Below, piece after piece: positions 1-8,507 of a DNA stretch of 64,000 nt. The stretch covers positions 1,736,001 to 1,800,000 of the forward strand of contig NZ_CP026102.1 in assembly GCF_002902945.1 (NCBI RefSeq), read 5' to 3'. The translations under genes and the position numbers were made by a program. The DNA comes from Paraburkholderia caribensis (lineage in GTDB: Bacteria > Pseudomonadota > Gammaproteobacteria > Burkholderiales > Burkholderiaceae). The notes under the pieces were generated by a model. It searched no databases, had not been told where the DNA came from, and saw nothing but the letters and a program-made list of their open reading frames with translations. Numbering within the stretch: position 1 is the stretch's first letter; the number at the start of each line of letters is the position of its first letter.

Positions 1-676
1 CACGCGGCGTGACTTCGTCCGCGAGAACCAGCAGGTTGTCGAATTCGAGGCTGCCGCTTGCCGTCATCCGCTGGCCCATTCCGTCCCAGTCGTCGAGCAC
101 GCGAAAGCCCTCGCGTTTGACGGGCACGATGGCGATCACAGGATTGCCGTTCTCATCCTGCAGGTTCAGCCGCGCGAAGTCGGAGAACGCCGTGCCCGTC
201 GCGTAGTACTTGCGGCCGCTCAACCGGTAGTGCTCTCCATCGCGGCGCAGTTGCGTCGTGATCTCGCCGGGACGGGACGTGCCCAGCTCCGTCGACGCGC
301 CACCGAAAATCGCGCCCTCGGCCACACGCTCGATCTGCAACGCGTTGAACGCCGTGCGCGGCGATAGCAGCAACGACTCGGTCTGGTCGAAATGAATGCG
401 CAGCGCGTGCGCGAGGTTGCTTTCCCCGGCAGCAAGCGTGGCGATCACGTCGAACACGTCTTCGAGCGAGCCGCCCAGGCCGCCCCACTCGACGGGCAAC
501 CGCAAACGCCCAAGCCCCGATTGCCGGAACAGCGCGAAGCCGTCAACCGGCAACTCGCGCTGCGCCTCGCGCGACGCCGCGCCTTCGCCGATGGCTTTTG
601 CTAGCGCGGGCAAGCCGGCGAGCGTCGTCTGCAGGCGTGCACGTGCGGCACGATCCGTGAGGTCTTGAGCGGGCAT
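1..676 (-). CDS. Acyl-CoA dehydrogenase-like flavoprotein (SfnB/DszC type), 3' end outside the window
   Basis: About 225 N-terminal residues are visible, beginning MPAQDLTDRAARARL; the gene runs off the left edge. The fold reads as an acyl-CoA dehydrogenase: a helical N-terminal part with LPVEWGGLGGS, then the middle beta-domain with GASTELGTSRPGEI and SGRKYYATGTAFSDFA. That layout is typical of the FMN/FAD monooxygenase branch (SfnB, DszC), which desulfurises or oxidises small sulfur compounds using reduced flavin, but true acyl-CoA dehydrogenases share it. The ATG at 676 is the first in frame. The catalytic C-terminal helices are missing, so the substrate class cannot be decided. It is transcribed in the same direction as the hydrolase/TetR genes upstream, 224 bp away. 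Confidence 0.75.
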   Translation of the reverse strand, partial: MPAQDLTDRAARARLQTTLAGLPALAKAIGEGAASREAQRELPVDGFALFRQSGLGRLRLPVEWGGLGGSLEDVFDVIATLAAGESNLAHALRIHFDQTESLLLSPRTAFNALQIERVAEGAIFGGASTELGTSRPGEITTQLRRDGEHYRLSGRKYYATGTAFSDFARLNLQDENGNPVIAIVPVKREGFRVLDDWDGMGQRMTASGSLEFDNLLVLADEVTPR

Positions 677-900
677 TCGTGGTTCCTTGTTCTGGACATG
701 CGGACCGGCATGAACATGCCGGACGTCGACGTTTTGTCGACCAATGAGCGTGCCAGTATAGGGACGGCTTCTTTCCCGGTTAACGACCGATTTTCGCTTA
801 CGTTATTCGCGTGAGTGCAATGAAGAAACCGATTCGGCTTTGCGACGATCCAGCAGCGAAAGCGCAGCAAACGCTGCGCATCGGATTCGTCCGGGTCCGA

Positions 901-1629
901 TCAGGACGTGAGTTCCCGCACTGTCCGCTCCGTCGTCCACAGCGCGTGCGCGAGATAACGGAAGTTGATCATCGCGGCCAGATAGCCATCGCCGTCCGGC
1001 AATCGCGGACCTGCCGTCGCGTCACGCACCACGGCAACTTCGAATCCTTGTTCGATCAACTCGCGCAAGTGCGATTCGATACAAAGATTCGCCGCCATGC
1101 CGGCGAGAATGATCTGCGACACACCCTTCTTGCGAAGTTGCAGCGCGAGGTCGTTCGTCTCCGGACCATACACCTTGTGCGGCGATGCGATGATGGTTTT
1201 GCCGTCGAGAATGTATGGCTTGTACTCGTCAAGAAAGTCCGCGCCCGATCCCTCGAAATCCTCCAGCGTGTTCGGCCCTTTGCGATCGAACATACAGATG
1301 TTGTGCATCACCTTTTCCAACGGACCGCCAAAGTGCCACTCGTGGTCGCACGGATAGTAGTAATGCGGCGAAATCGCCACGGTGAGGCCCACCTGTTTCG
1401 CCGTCTTGAACAGTTGCCCGAGATTTGCAACCGTATTGTTCTCGGTGATGCTCGGGCCGAACACCGGCCAGCTCGCCCCTGACGGACTCAGGAAATCGTT
1501 CTGCGGATCGATGACTACCAGTGCCGCCCTCGCGGGGTCCAGTTTGAAGCCGGTTTGCGGCAACGCCGGATTGGCCGGGTCGGCGTATGGGTTTGCATTC
1601 TCTTGCGCTGCCTGGTTCGCGTTACTCAT
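901..1629 (-). CDS. Isochorismatase-family cysteine hydrolase
   Basis: This 242-residue protein has the isochorismatase/nicotinamidase fold. The catalytic Asp lies in LVVIDPQNDFLSPSG near residue 41, the Lys in the SPHKVYG segment near 150, and the nucleophilic Cys in GMAANLCIESHLRELI near 183. An N-terminal extension of about 30 residues (rich in N, A and P) precedes the fold. Family members hydrolyse amides, carbamates, ureides or isochorismate; the substrate cannot be read here. It lies 107 bp downstream of a TetR gene, and the gap contains a site matching one in front of the TetR gene, so repression by that TetR is likely. A HEWHFGGP segment is probably part of the substrate pocket. Confidence 0.85.
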   Translation of the reverse strand: MSNANQAAQENANPYADPANPALPQTGFKLDPARAALVVIDPQNDFLSPSGASWPVFGPSITENNTVANLGQLFKTAKQVGLTVAISPHYYYPCDHEWHFGGPLEKVMHNICMFDRKGPNTLEDFEGSGADFLDEYKPYILDGKTIIASPHKVYGPETNDLALQLRKKGVSQIILAGMAANLCIESHLRELIEQGFEVAVVRDATAGPRLPDGDGYLAAMINFRYLAHALWTTERTVRELTS

Positions 1630-1701
1630 AAAACCCTCCGTATAAAAGTCACAACATGGGAATACGGCAACCGCGCAAAGTCCGGATGCGCATCAAATAT
1701 A

Positions 1702-1714
1702 GATGACCGGTCGC
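1702..1714. promoter_or_regulatory. Candidate TetR operator upstream of the hydrolase gene
   Basis: The bases TAGATGACCGGTC here match, on the opposite strand, those in front of the TetR gene at 2361-2374. The core ACCGGT is self-complementary. Its position between the TetR stop and the hydrolase start fits an operator or promoter element. Confidence 0.5.
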
Positions 1715-1736
1715 TTTATAAAAATCGCAAAAAAAA

Positions 1737-2327
1737 TCAACGAAGCAAGCGAGGCAATACGACCTTCTCGAAACGCTCGTATGCGTTACCGCTCTGCTCG
1801 ATCTTGCCGCGCATGACTGCGCCTTCGTAAGCCTCGATCACGATCGCCGCGAGTTCGTCCGCGTTCTGCTTGCGGTCCAGTTCATTGCGCTCCTGCGCCT
1901 CGCGCAAGCAGACTGCAAGCGCCTCTTGCCAGCGCGCAAGCAAGGCCAAGAGTTTCGAGCGCGCCTCGTCGCTGGCGTTCGACAGTTCCAGTGAAAGATT
2001 GCCAATCAGGCAACCCAATGCGAAGTCGCTCTTGCTGTGATCGTCCGTCAATGCGCGGAAGAATTTCGCAATGCGCGCGAGCGGCCTGATTCGCGCGTCG
2101 TACAGAATCGGACCATGACGGTCCTCGATGGACTGCCAGTAGTCTTCGAGGATTTCGGCCGCAAACATCTCCTTGCTTTCGAAGTAGTTGTAGAACGAGC
2201 CCTTCGGCACGCCCGCAGCCGTCGTGATGTCCTGCACGCCGCAGCCGTTGAAACCACGGTCGTGAACTACCTCGCGCCCAACTGAAAGCAGGCGCGAACG
2301 CACTTGAGGATTGGCAGGACGTGGCAA
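1737..2327 (-). CDS. TetR/AcrR-family transcriptional regulator
   Basis: A 196-residue TetR protein. The N-terminal helix-turn-helix is clear: GFNGCGVQDITTAAG, then VPKGSFYNYFESKEMFAAEI. The C-terminal ligand domain contains the LGCLIGNLSLEL segment seen in AcuR/NemR-like repressors. The reading frame extends upstream to a TTG at 2360, but that would place the candidate operator at the start codon. A TTG at 2327 has a GGAG sequence about 9 bases upstream and begins with PRPANPQVRSRLL, a usual TetR N-terminus, so it is preferred. It sits between the acyl-CoA ligase and the hydrolase on the same strand and probably controls itself and the hydrolase. Confidence 0.85.
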   Translation of the reverse strand: MPRPANPQVRSRLLSVGREVVHDRGFNGCGVQDITTAAGVPKGSFYNYFESKEMFAAEILEDYWQSIEDRHGPILYDARIRPLARIAKFFRALTDDHSKSDFALGCLIGNLSLELSNASDEARSKLLALLARWQEALAVCLREAQERNELDRKQNADELAAIVIEAYEGAVMRGKIEQSGNAYERFEKVVLPRLLR

Positions 2328-2360
2328 CTTCGTGATCTCCGTTGATTCGATAGATAACAA

Positions 2361-2374
2361 GATAACCGGTCATC
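2361..2374. promoter_or_regulatory. Candidate TetR operator (autoregulatory)
   Basis: GATAACCGGTCATC is an imperfect palindrome (GAT-ACCGGT-ATC) just upstream of the TetR gene. It shares the TAGATGACCGGT core with the site at 1702-1714. Two copies at the two promoters this regulator would control support operator function. Confidence 0.55.
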
Positions 2375-2428
2375 TATTTATTGTCAACTTCACCGCCGAA
2401 TTCGGCCGGCCCAGCCGATGTGATTGCA

Positions 2429-4012
2429 TCAACGGGCGCCAAGGCGCTCGCTCATCGGCCGACGCGTACGGAACGACGGCTTGTCCATGCCGGCATGCGC
2501 CTGAACGAACAACGTCCTTTCGATCGCGATCCTGTCCACCTTGCCCTGCTCGGTGAGCGGTATCGCTTCCGTCTCCGACAACCTGACCGCGTTTGCCACC
2601 AGCTCGCCGAACGCCGCTTTCAGGGCATGCGTGCATCGCGCGACATCCACGCGCTGTCCGGCCCAAGGCTCGACGACGGCGTTCCATGCATGTTCGCCAC
2701 CCTGGGTATTCGCCGCGAATGCCACGGCATATCGCACGTCGGGCAACCGGCAGAGCACATCTTCGATATGCACGGGACCGATGATGCGCTGATCGATTTG
2801 CGCGACGTCGGATGAGCGGCCCATCACATGAAGATAACCTGCATCGTCGATCAAGCCGATATCACCCGTCAGGCACCAGCCGTCCTTGAACTTCTGCGTG
2901 CTCTCGACGGCCTGATTCCGGTATCCACGCGCCACGGCAGCCGACCGGACTTCGATGCTGCCAGCGCGCCCGTTGGCCGCGAGCGTGCCGTCGGCGCAGC
3001 GCAGGCGCACGTCGACGCCGGGCCGGATGCGCCCGGCGCTGTCCAGACGCGCTGGATTCGTCGCGTAGTCGGGTGGCGGCAGCACGCTGACGAGTCCCGC
3101 TTCGCTTGCGCCATACATATGCGCGAGCACCGGGCCGAGACGCCGGGCCGCACGTTGCCGCAGGGCCGCGGGCGCCGAGCCGCCGACATGCGCAATACAG
3201 CGTAGCGACGACAGATCGCGACGGCCGACGTCCGGGTGATCCATCATCGCGAAGAGTTGAGGCTCGACGAGAAATACATCCGTGATGCGTTCAGACTCGA
3301 TCGCTGCAAGCGTCGCCCGCGCGCTGTACTCCCGTTCGAGCACGACACTGCCGCCGCCGATCAACGTCGTGTCGACCAGCACTTGCGACAGGTACGCGAG
3401 CGGTCCATTGATCAGTTGACGCCGCTTGCCGTTGCGCGCCGACATCACCATCGCGGAATAGGCGGCGAACGAGCGGCGGCTCGCTTTCGGCACGCCCGTG
3501 GTGCCGCCGGATGAGACGATCACCCCAAGCTCGTGCGGCACGGCCCGGCTTTCGAGCGGTTGGTCCGACTGCACGCTGGCGAACCTGTCGAGATGCACCC
3601 ATGGACTCTCGTAGCCGACAGAAACGATGCGCTGATCGACGGCGTCGCGGACCAGATGGGCGGTCTCCGGAAACACGACGAGCAGCGTCGGCCTGATTCG
3701 CGCCAGCAAGATCGCGCGGCTTTCGGCACGCGCCAGCGCAGGCATGAACATGGTGGCCGCGCCGAGCAGGTTCGCCGCATAGCGGACGGCGAGCGCATCG
3801 GGGCGATTCGGCGCATGGAGCGCGACCACCGCGCCACGGCCTATGCCGAGTGCGCCGAGCGCTCGCGCGTAGCGGTAAATCGCGCTGCGCAACTCGCCTC
3901 TCGTGACGTCTTTTCCCTGATAGCGGATGACGGGTTCGTAGGCACGCGTTTTCAGCTCATTCAGTAGTGCATCGACATACGGGCGATAGATCGTTTCTGC
4001 ATGGGCTTCCAT
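2429..4012 (-). CDS. AMP-dependent acyl-CoA synthetase/ligase
   Basis: A 527-residue ANL-superfamily adenylating enzyme that would activate a carboxylic acid to its acyl-AMP and then acyl-CoA. Motifs in order are the P-loop VIVSSGGTTGVPKASRR, MYGASEAGLVSVLPP (A5), LTGDIGLIDDAGYLHVMGR (A7/A8 hinge) and the C-terminal catalytic Lys in PLTEQGKVDR. The ATG at 4012 is chosen because GAGGAG lies 6 bases upstream; the frame stays open further upstream without a good site. No substrate pocket residue set identifies the acid. The TetR gene starts about 100 bp downstream, so the genes may be cotranscribed. Confidence 0.85.
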   Translation of the reverse strand: MEAHAETIYRPYVDALLNELKTRAYEPVIRYQGKDVTRGELRSAIYRYARALGALGIGRGAVVALHAPNRPDALAVRYAANLLGAATMFMPALARAESRAILLARIRPTLLVVFPETAHLVRDAVDQRIVSVGYESPWVHLDRFASVQSDQPLESRAVPHELGVIVSSGGTTGVPKASRRSFAAYSAMVMSARNGKRRQLINGPLAYLSQVLVDTTLIGGGSVVLEREYSARATLAAIESERITDVFLVEPQLFAMMDHPDVGRRDLSSLRCIAHVGGSAPAALRQRAARRLGPVLAHMYGASEAGLVSVLPPPDYATNPARLDSAGRIRPGVDVRLRCADGTLAANGRAGSIEVRSAAVARGYRNQAVESTQKFKDGWCLTGDIGLIDDAGYLHVMGRSSDVAQIDQRIIGPVHIEDVLCRLPDVRYAVAFAANTQGGEHAWNAVVEPWAGQRVDVARCTHALKAAFGELVANAVRLSETEAIPLTEQGKVDRIAIERTLFVQAHAGMDKPSFRTRRPMSERLGAR

Positions 4013-4148
4013 GTCGTTCTCCTCAGATGACGTCCCGAATGCGGGCTCTGTTGAGAACATCTTGCCGTTGCAGAATGAGACGGGAATTAGAGAACGGGAA
4101 AGATGAATGCGACCCGGGCGGCAGCGCACAGCCGCATAACGTCGGGCG

Positions 4149-4892
4149 TTAGTCGAGGATCGGATGCGACGTGCCGGGAATCGGCCATCCCCGGTTGTCG
4201 GTCGGCACGAGCTGGGTCTGAAACGCGACGAATAGCGCCTCGAAGCGCCCGTCCACTTCGACCATCACCGCGCCGTCCTGAAACGCGCCGTTCTCCGACG
4301 AATGATCCCTCACGCGGCTGCCCGGCTGCGGCTTCGGATTGCCCTGATTCATATGCGTTTCGTGCAAGCCGTCGTGCCCGGGCTCGAACAGGAAGCCGAA
4401 GCCGTACACGTTGACGTTCTTCGCCGGCTTCCAGCCGCGCCGCATGTCGTTGCCGCTCTTGCCCGGATACAGATAATCGACGGGCGCCGCCGACATATCC
4501 AGTTGCAGCATGTCGTTGACGAGCGCGTTGATGTCGTTGTGCGCGTTCGCGGTATCGAGCGTGATGGGCCGCATGGCCGACAGATCGACCAGACGCGGAT
4601 CATGCACGTAGTCGAGCTTCGGAAACCCGGTCTGAGTCAGGCCGGGCGGCAGCTTGGAGAGATCGGCCGCCATCGGGTGATCGAAGTACTGGCGCCACGA
4701 ATACAGCACGTGATAGCCGGCGGGTCCCGTCAGCGAACTATCCGATTTCACATTCGTGACGATCCGGAACTGGCCGCCCGCCGGATCGTCGACCACGATC
4801 ACGTAGTGCGGATCGCCCTTGTAGCCGTCGAGAAAAGGCACGCCGAGCTTCAGCGTGCCTTTGAACACGACATAGACGTTCTGTTGTGGCAT
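4149..4892 (-). CDS. DUF2278 family protein
   Basis: This 247-residue protein matches my recollection of the DUF2278 (YukJ-like) family: an N-terminal VYVVFKGTLKLGVPF, a central LDYVHDPRLVDLSAM, and the conserved GLHETHMNQGNP segment in the last third, followed by FQDGAVMVEVDGRFEALFVAFQTQ. There is no signal peptide and no enzyme signature I can name. Family members are uncharacterised. It lies 44 bp downstream of the debranching-enzyme gene on the same strand, so cotranscription is possible, but no functional link is evident. Confidence 0.75.
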   Translation of the reverse strand: MPQQNVYVVFKGTLKLGVPFLDGYKGDPHYVIVVDDPAGGQFRIVTNVKSDSSLTGPAGYHVLYSWRQYFDHPMAADLSKLPPGLTQTGFPKLDYVHDPRLVDLSAMRPITLDTANAHNDINALVNDMLQLDMSAAPVDYLYPGKSGNDMRRGWKPAKNVNVYGFGFLFEPGHDGLHETHMNQGNPKPQPGSRVRDHSSENGAFQDGAVMVEVDGRFEALFVAFQTQLVPTDNRGWPIPGTSHPILD

Positions 4893-4935
4893 ATCGCGCT
4901 CCGTCGCAGGCCCAGCGGCGATTGCAGCGATCGCC

Positions 4936-7215
4936 TTACAGCAGCGCGATCACCCGCACATCGCCCTGCTCCGCCGACGCCACGACCTTGCCCGCCACGC
5001 GCCGGAACGTGATCGACACCGACGCGTCGCCGACACGCAGGTCGCCGATCTCGATCCAGTCGATGCCCTCGGGCAGCATCGGCTGTTCGATCAGCACTTC
5101 GCGTTTTTGCGCATCGATGGTCATGCCCAGACACGCTTCGAGCATCATGAACGGCGATCCGGCCGCCCACGCCTGCGGCAGACACGCGACGGGGTACGCC
5201 GTGGGCGGTTCACCGCGACGGCGCGGAAAGCCGCAGAACAGCTCGGGCAGACGCATGTCGAAGTTGACGGCCGCCTGGAAGAGCGCCTGCAGCAGACGCA
5301 CGGCCGCCGCCTTCGCGCCGTAGCGCGCGAGCCCGCGCGCGCAGAGGGCGTTGTCATGCGGCCATACCGAGCCGTTGTGATACGCCATAGGATTGAAGCG
5401 CGGCTGGCCCGCCGCCAGCGTGCGTACGCCCCAGCCCGTGTGGAAGAGCGTCGATTCGAGCGCGCGTGCGACGGCAACGCCGCGTTCGCGCGAAGGCAGC
5501 CCGAACGCGAGCAGATGGCCCGCGTTCGATGCGAGCACGCGGCACAGGTCGCCCTTGCCGTCGAGCGCGATGCCGTAAAAGTTCGAATCGTCCATCCAGT
5601 ACTTGTCTTCCACGCACGCGCGGATCGCCGTGGCGCGCTCCGTGTAGCGGACGGCGTCGTCGGACAGGCCGCGCAGCATCGAGAACTGCGCCATCGTGTC
5701 GAAGGCGGCGCTCGCGTAGGCCTGCACCTCGACGAGCGCGATCGGCCCTTCGGGGAAGCGTCCGTCCGCGTGAAAAACGGAATCGTGACTGTCCTTCCAG
5801 CCCTGATTCGCAAGACCGCCGTCGGATGCGCGCTGATAATCGAGCAGCCCGTAGATATTGCGGTCGCAGACGCCCGCTACCCACTTCGCCGCGCGTTCGA
5901 GCGCGGGCCACAGTTCGTCGACGAGTTGCGTGTCGCCCGTGCGCGCCACGTAGGCGCCCGCGAGCACGATGAAGAGGGGTGTCGTATCGACCCCGCCGTA
6001 ATACAGCGCGAACGGCACCTCGCCCGTCGCCGCCATTTCGCTGCGGCGCATTTCGTGCATGATCTTGCCGACGGCGGCATCGCGGAACGCGGAATCTTCC
6101 GTCGCCTGATGCTCGGCAAGAAAGCGCAGCACGCCGCGCGCGAGGCCGGGTTGGAGCCACAACATCTGCAGCGACGTGATGACCGCGTCGCGCCCGAACG
6201 GCGTCGAGAACCAAGGAATGCCGGCATACGGATACGGCCCGCTGGCGAGATCCGTCGTGAGCAGGTTCAGGTCGGCCTGCGAGCGGTCGATCCACGCATT
6301 GAACAAAGGGTTGCTCGAACGCACGCGCGCCGACGCGCGGCGCCGTTCGCGCATCACGAGGTGGGCATCGACGAGTGCCGCGCGCACGGCCGTGCGGCCC
6401 ACTCGCGGCCGGGCCGCGTCGACCTGCGAGACGTGCAGCTCGGTGACGGTATGGGTTGATTGCGGCACGTCGATGTCGGGCGCGCCCTTGTGCGCCGCGA
6501 CCTGCACGGCCACTGACAGATAGATCGACACGCACGCCTGGGCGGGGAGATTCACCGAATAATCGGCGCGGTCGGCGAGCAGCTTGTCGGGCATCGGCGA
6601 GAAAGCGACGCGCACGTGGCGCGTCACGTCGTCGAGTCCGATATAGCCGAGCAGCACTTCGTTCTTGTGCACGCGCGGCGTTTCGACCTTGCCCTGATTC
6701 GCGCGCTTCAGGCCGCGCACTTCGAACATGTCGCGGAAGTCGCTGGCAAACGAGATGGACAGCGGCACGACGGCGTCTGTCGTGCCGTAGTTGGTGAGTT
6801 CGATCGCTTCGTTCATGACCGTGCCCGACAGCACACGCACGCGCTCGACGTGAATCACGCCTTCCGGCGTGCTGTTGCCGCCGAGCGGCGGCAGCGGACG
6901 GTTGGTCAGATGCGCGGTGAATGACGTGTTGTCGCTGCTGACGCTGCCCGAGAGCAGCGAAGGCGCGCGTCCGCCGAAGGTGAGGCGCAGTTGCGACAGT
7001 ACGCGGGTGTCATTGACGAACAGGCCGTCGTCGTGGCCCGTGACGTCGCCTAGGGGATCGTTGACGATAAACGTGCCGCCCGACTTCAGCACGTGCTGGG
7101 TTGCGCTCGCGACGTTCAGGTTTTCAGGCGCGATGAACACGCCGTCGGTCTCGTCGCCGCGATAGTCCACGCCGCCCTGATGGGACAACCCGCCGAGTGC
7201 TTCTGGATCCTGCAT
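4936..7215 (-). CDS. Amylo-alpha-1,6-glucosidase / glycogen-debranching-like enzyme
   Basis: A 759-residue protein with two parts. The N-terminal beta-sandwich (residues about 30-280) carries FIVNDPLGDVTGHDDGLFVN, typical of the GDE N-terminal (bis) domain. The C-terminal (alpha/alpha)6 barrel carries the diagnostic GIPWFSTPFGRDAVITSLQ, NQGWKDSHDSVFHADG and HNGSVWPHDNALCARGL. These motifs define the archaeal/bacterial amylo-1,6-glucosidase group that trims alpha-1,6 branches or processes related oligosaccharides in the cytoplasm. The ATG at 7215 has an AGGAGCAAGCTG sequence in front of it. No other glycogen gene is adjacent. Such stand-alone copies are common in Burkholderiaceae and may act on plant-derived or stress-related glucans. 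Confidence 0.85.
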   Translation of the reverse strand: MQDPEALGGLSHQGGVDYRGDETDGVFIAPENLNVASATQHVLKSGGTFIVNDPLGDVTGHDDGLFVNDTRVLSQLRLTFGGRAPSLLSGSVSSDNTSFTAHLTNRPLPPLGGNSTPEGVIHVERVRVLSGTVMNEAIELTNYGTTDAVVPLSISFASDFRDMFEVRGLKRANQGKVETPRVHKNEVLLGYIGLDDVTRHVRVAFSPMPDKLLADRADYSVNLPAQACVSIYLSVAVQVAAHKGAPDIDVPQSTHTVTELHVSQVDAARPRVGRTAVRAALVDAHLVMRERRRASARVRSSNPLFNAWIDRSQADLNLLTTDLASGPYPYAGIPWFSTPFGRDAVITSLQMLWLQPGLARGVLRFLAEHQATEDSAFRDAAVGKIMHEMRRSEMAATGEVPFALYYGGVDTTPLFIVLAGAYVARTGDTQLVDELWPALERAAKWVAGVCDRNIYGLLDYQRASDGGLANQGWKDSHDSVFHADGRFPEGPIALVEVQAYASAAFDTMAQFSMLRGLSDDAVRYTERATAIRACVEDKYWMDDSNFYGIALDGKGDLCRVLASNAGHLLAFGLPSRERGVAVARALESTLFHTGWGVRTLAAGQPRFNPMAYHNGSVWPHDNALCARGLARYGAKAAAVRLLQALFQAAVNFDMRLPELFCGFPRRRGEPPTAYPVACLPQAWAAGSPFMMLEACLGMTIDAQKREVLIEQPMLPEGIDWIEIGDLRVGDASVSITFRRVAGKVVASAEQGDVRVIALL

Positions 7216-7535
7216 CAGCTTGCTCCTGTGCTAGTGGCTTCGTTTCGGTGATTGTAGAAGGTTCGTGGGATTACGACAGAGGATAGTGCCGCAGGTGCCA
7301 CGATTCTTCACGATTTTTTCATCAAGATGGGGGTGAGGCGTGCTTGGCACGGGTCGTGCGGTCAGGTTTCTGAATGCTTCAGCTTCCTGGTGGGGGGGCG
7401 GGATTGTTTCGCTAGCGGCGACTTTATTTTCGCGTTAATTGCTTCGCTATCCTGTTGAACTGGGACACGCTGGGGGCGTGTAGTGGTTCATTGTGGGGTT
7501 GGTCTTTTGTGCTTGCAGCCGCGTGATTTCTTTGT
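7216..7535. other. Intergenic stretch without recognisable gene
   Basis: The promoter region of the debranching enzyme occupies the left part. The remainder, up to the repeat element at 7540, shows no coding signature, RNA gene or terminator that I can support. Confidence 0.5.
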
Positions 7536-7539
7536 GCCT

Positions 7540-8345
7540 CTTCGTGCTTCTTTGTTCGGTGTTTTGACCGTTGTGCTGGCATCCGCGTTACGTTAGCTTG
7601 CTTCACACGTCGCCCCTGTGCGGGGCGGCACCTACTTTTCTTTGCCGCCGCAAAGAAAAGTAGGCAAAAGAAAGCGGCTCACACCGCCAATTCTTGACGT
7701 TTACCCACGGGTCCCCAACGTCCCCATCCTTCACACACCAGCGCCTTGGTTGGTGCCCGTTGCCAACGCTTCGAACAAACGCCTCACCCGCTTCGATCAC
7801 CCGTACCAGGTCGAGCGGCTGCGAACCGTATATGCCGCCCAGGTGGCAAACTGTGTGTAGGTTGTCGCGTCGTATAGCGTGGCGCTCCTACCGGGTTGGG
7901 ACGCATGCGCTATCAGTCCGGAGTGAGGCGTGTGAGGCGCTACGGCCTACACACAGTTTGCCACCTGGGCGGCCGTGGACTGTCTGGCGCGGCATGCTCA
8001 AACACGGGTGTGTGAAGCGGGTGAGGCGCTCATTTAGAGCGTTGGCAACGGACGTGGGTCACGTGGTTGCCGTGTGAAGCGTAAGACCCTTTGGGGGCCC
8101 TCAGGCAAGAATTAGCGCTGGCGGTGTGAGCCGCTTTCTTTTGCCTACTTTTCTTTGCGGCGGCAAAGAAAAGTAGGTGCCGCCCCGCACAGGGGCGACG
8201 CGTGAAGTGAGCTAACAAATCGCGGATGCCAGCGCAAAGGCCCAATACACCGAACGGCGCCGACGCGTGAAGCAAGACAACAAATCGCGGACGCCAGCGC
8301 AAAGCTCCAACCACCGAACAAAGAAGCATGAAGCATGAAGCACAA
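7540..8345. repeat. Composite nested inverted-repeat element, about 0.8 kb
   Basis: A large palindromic structure. The main arms are 7601-7696 and 8106-8203, about 92 bp and nearly identical in inverted orientation; each contains an internal small palindrome (CCTACTTTTCTTTGC with GCAAAGAAAAGTAGG). Inside them lie further matched pairs: GCCTCACCCGCTTC (7781-7794) with its complement near 8013-8029, GTTGCCAACGCT with AGCGTTGGCAAC near 8038-8049, and a perfect 28 bp pair at 7834-7861 and 7946-7973. Outside, 7540-7615 pairs with a tandemly duplicated 62 bp unit at 8196-8321. Short frames inside encode no credible protein. It lies between convergent or terminator-side ends and may be a non-autonomous repeat family. 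Confidence 0.85.
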
Positions 8346-8481
8346 AAGAAAAGTCGCAGATGCAATCAAAAAAAGCCCCCCATCGCAGACAAAAAAAAAG
8401 CGCCACCCCCGTCATACGGAAGCAGCGCCTGCACTTTCAAAAAACACCGCGTATAGCGGCCTTCAATCCCACACCATACAA

Positions 8482-8507
8482 ATAAAAAAAACGCTCACCG
8501 CCGAGCG
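8482..8507 (-). terminator. Rho-independent terminator of gltA, overlapping its stop codon
   Basis: On the minus strand, CGCTC-ggcggt-GAGCG is followed by a run of eight T. The gltA stop codon (8495-8497) lies inside the hairpin, so the last codons form one arm. Confidence 0.65.

Noticed and set aside
5107..6459. 450-residue plus-strand open frame
   Set aside because: Shadow of the debranching-enzyme gene, with Arg-rich low-quality composition.
7424..8415. Several 60-130 residue frames in the palindromic repeat
   Set aside because: They follow the inverted-repeat structure on both strands and have no consistent start signals; spurious.
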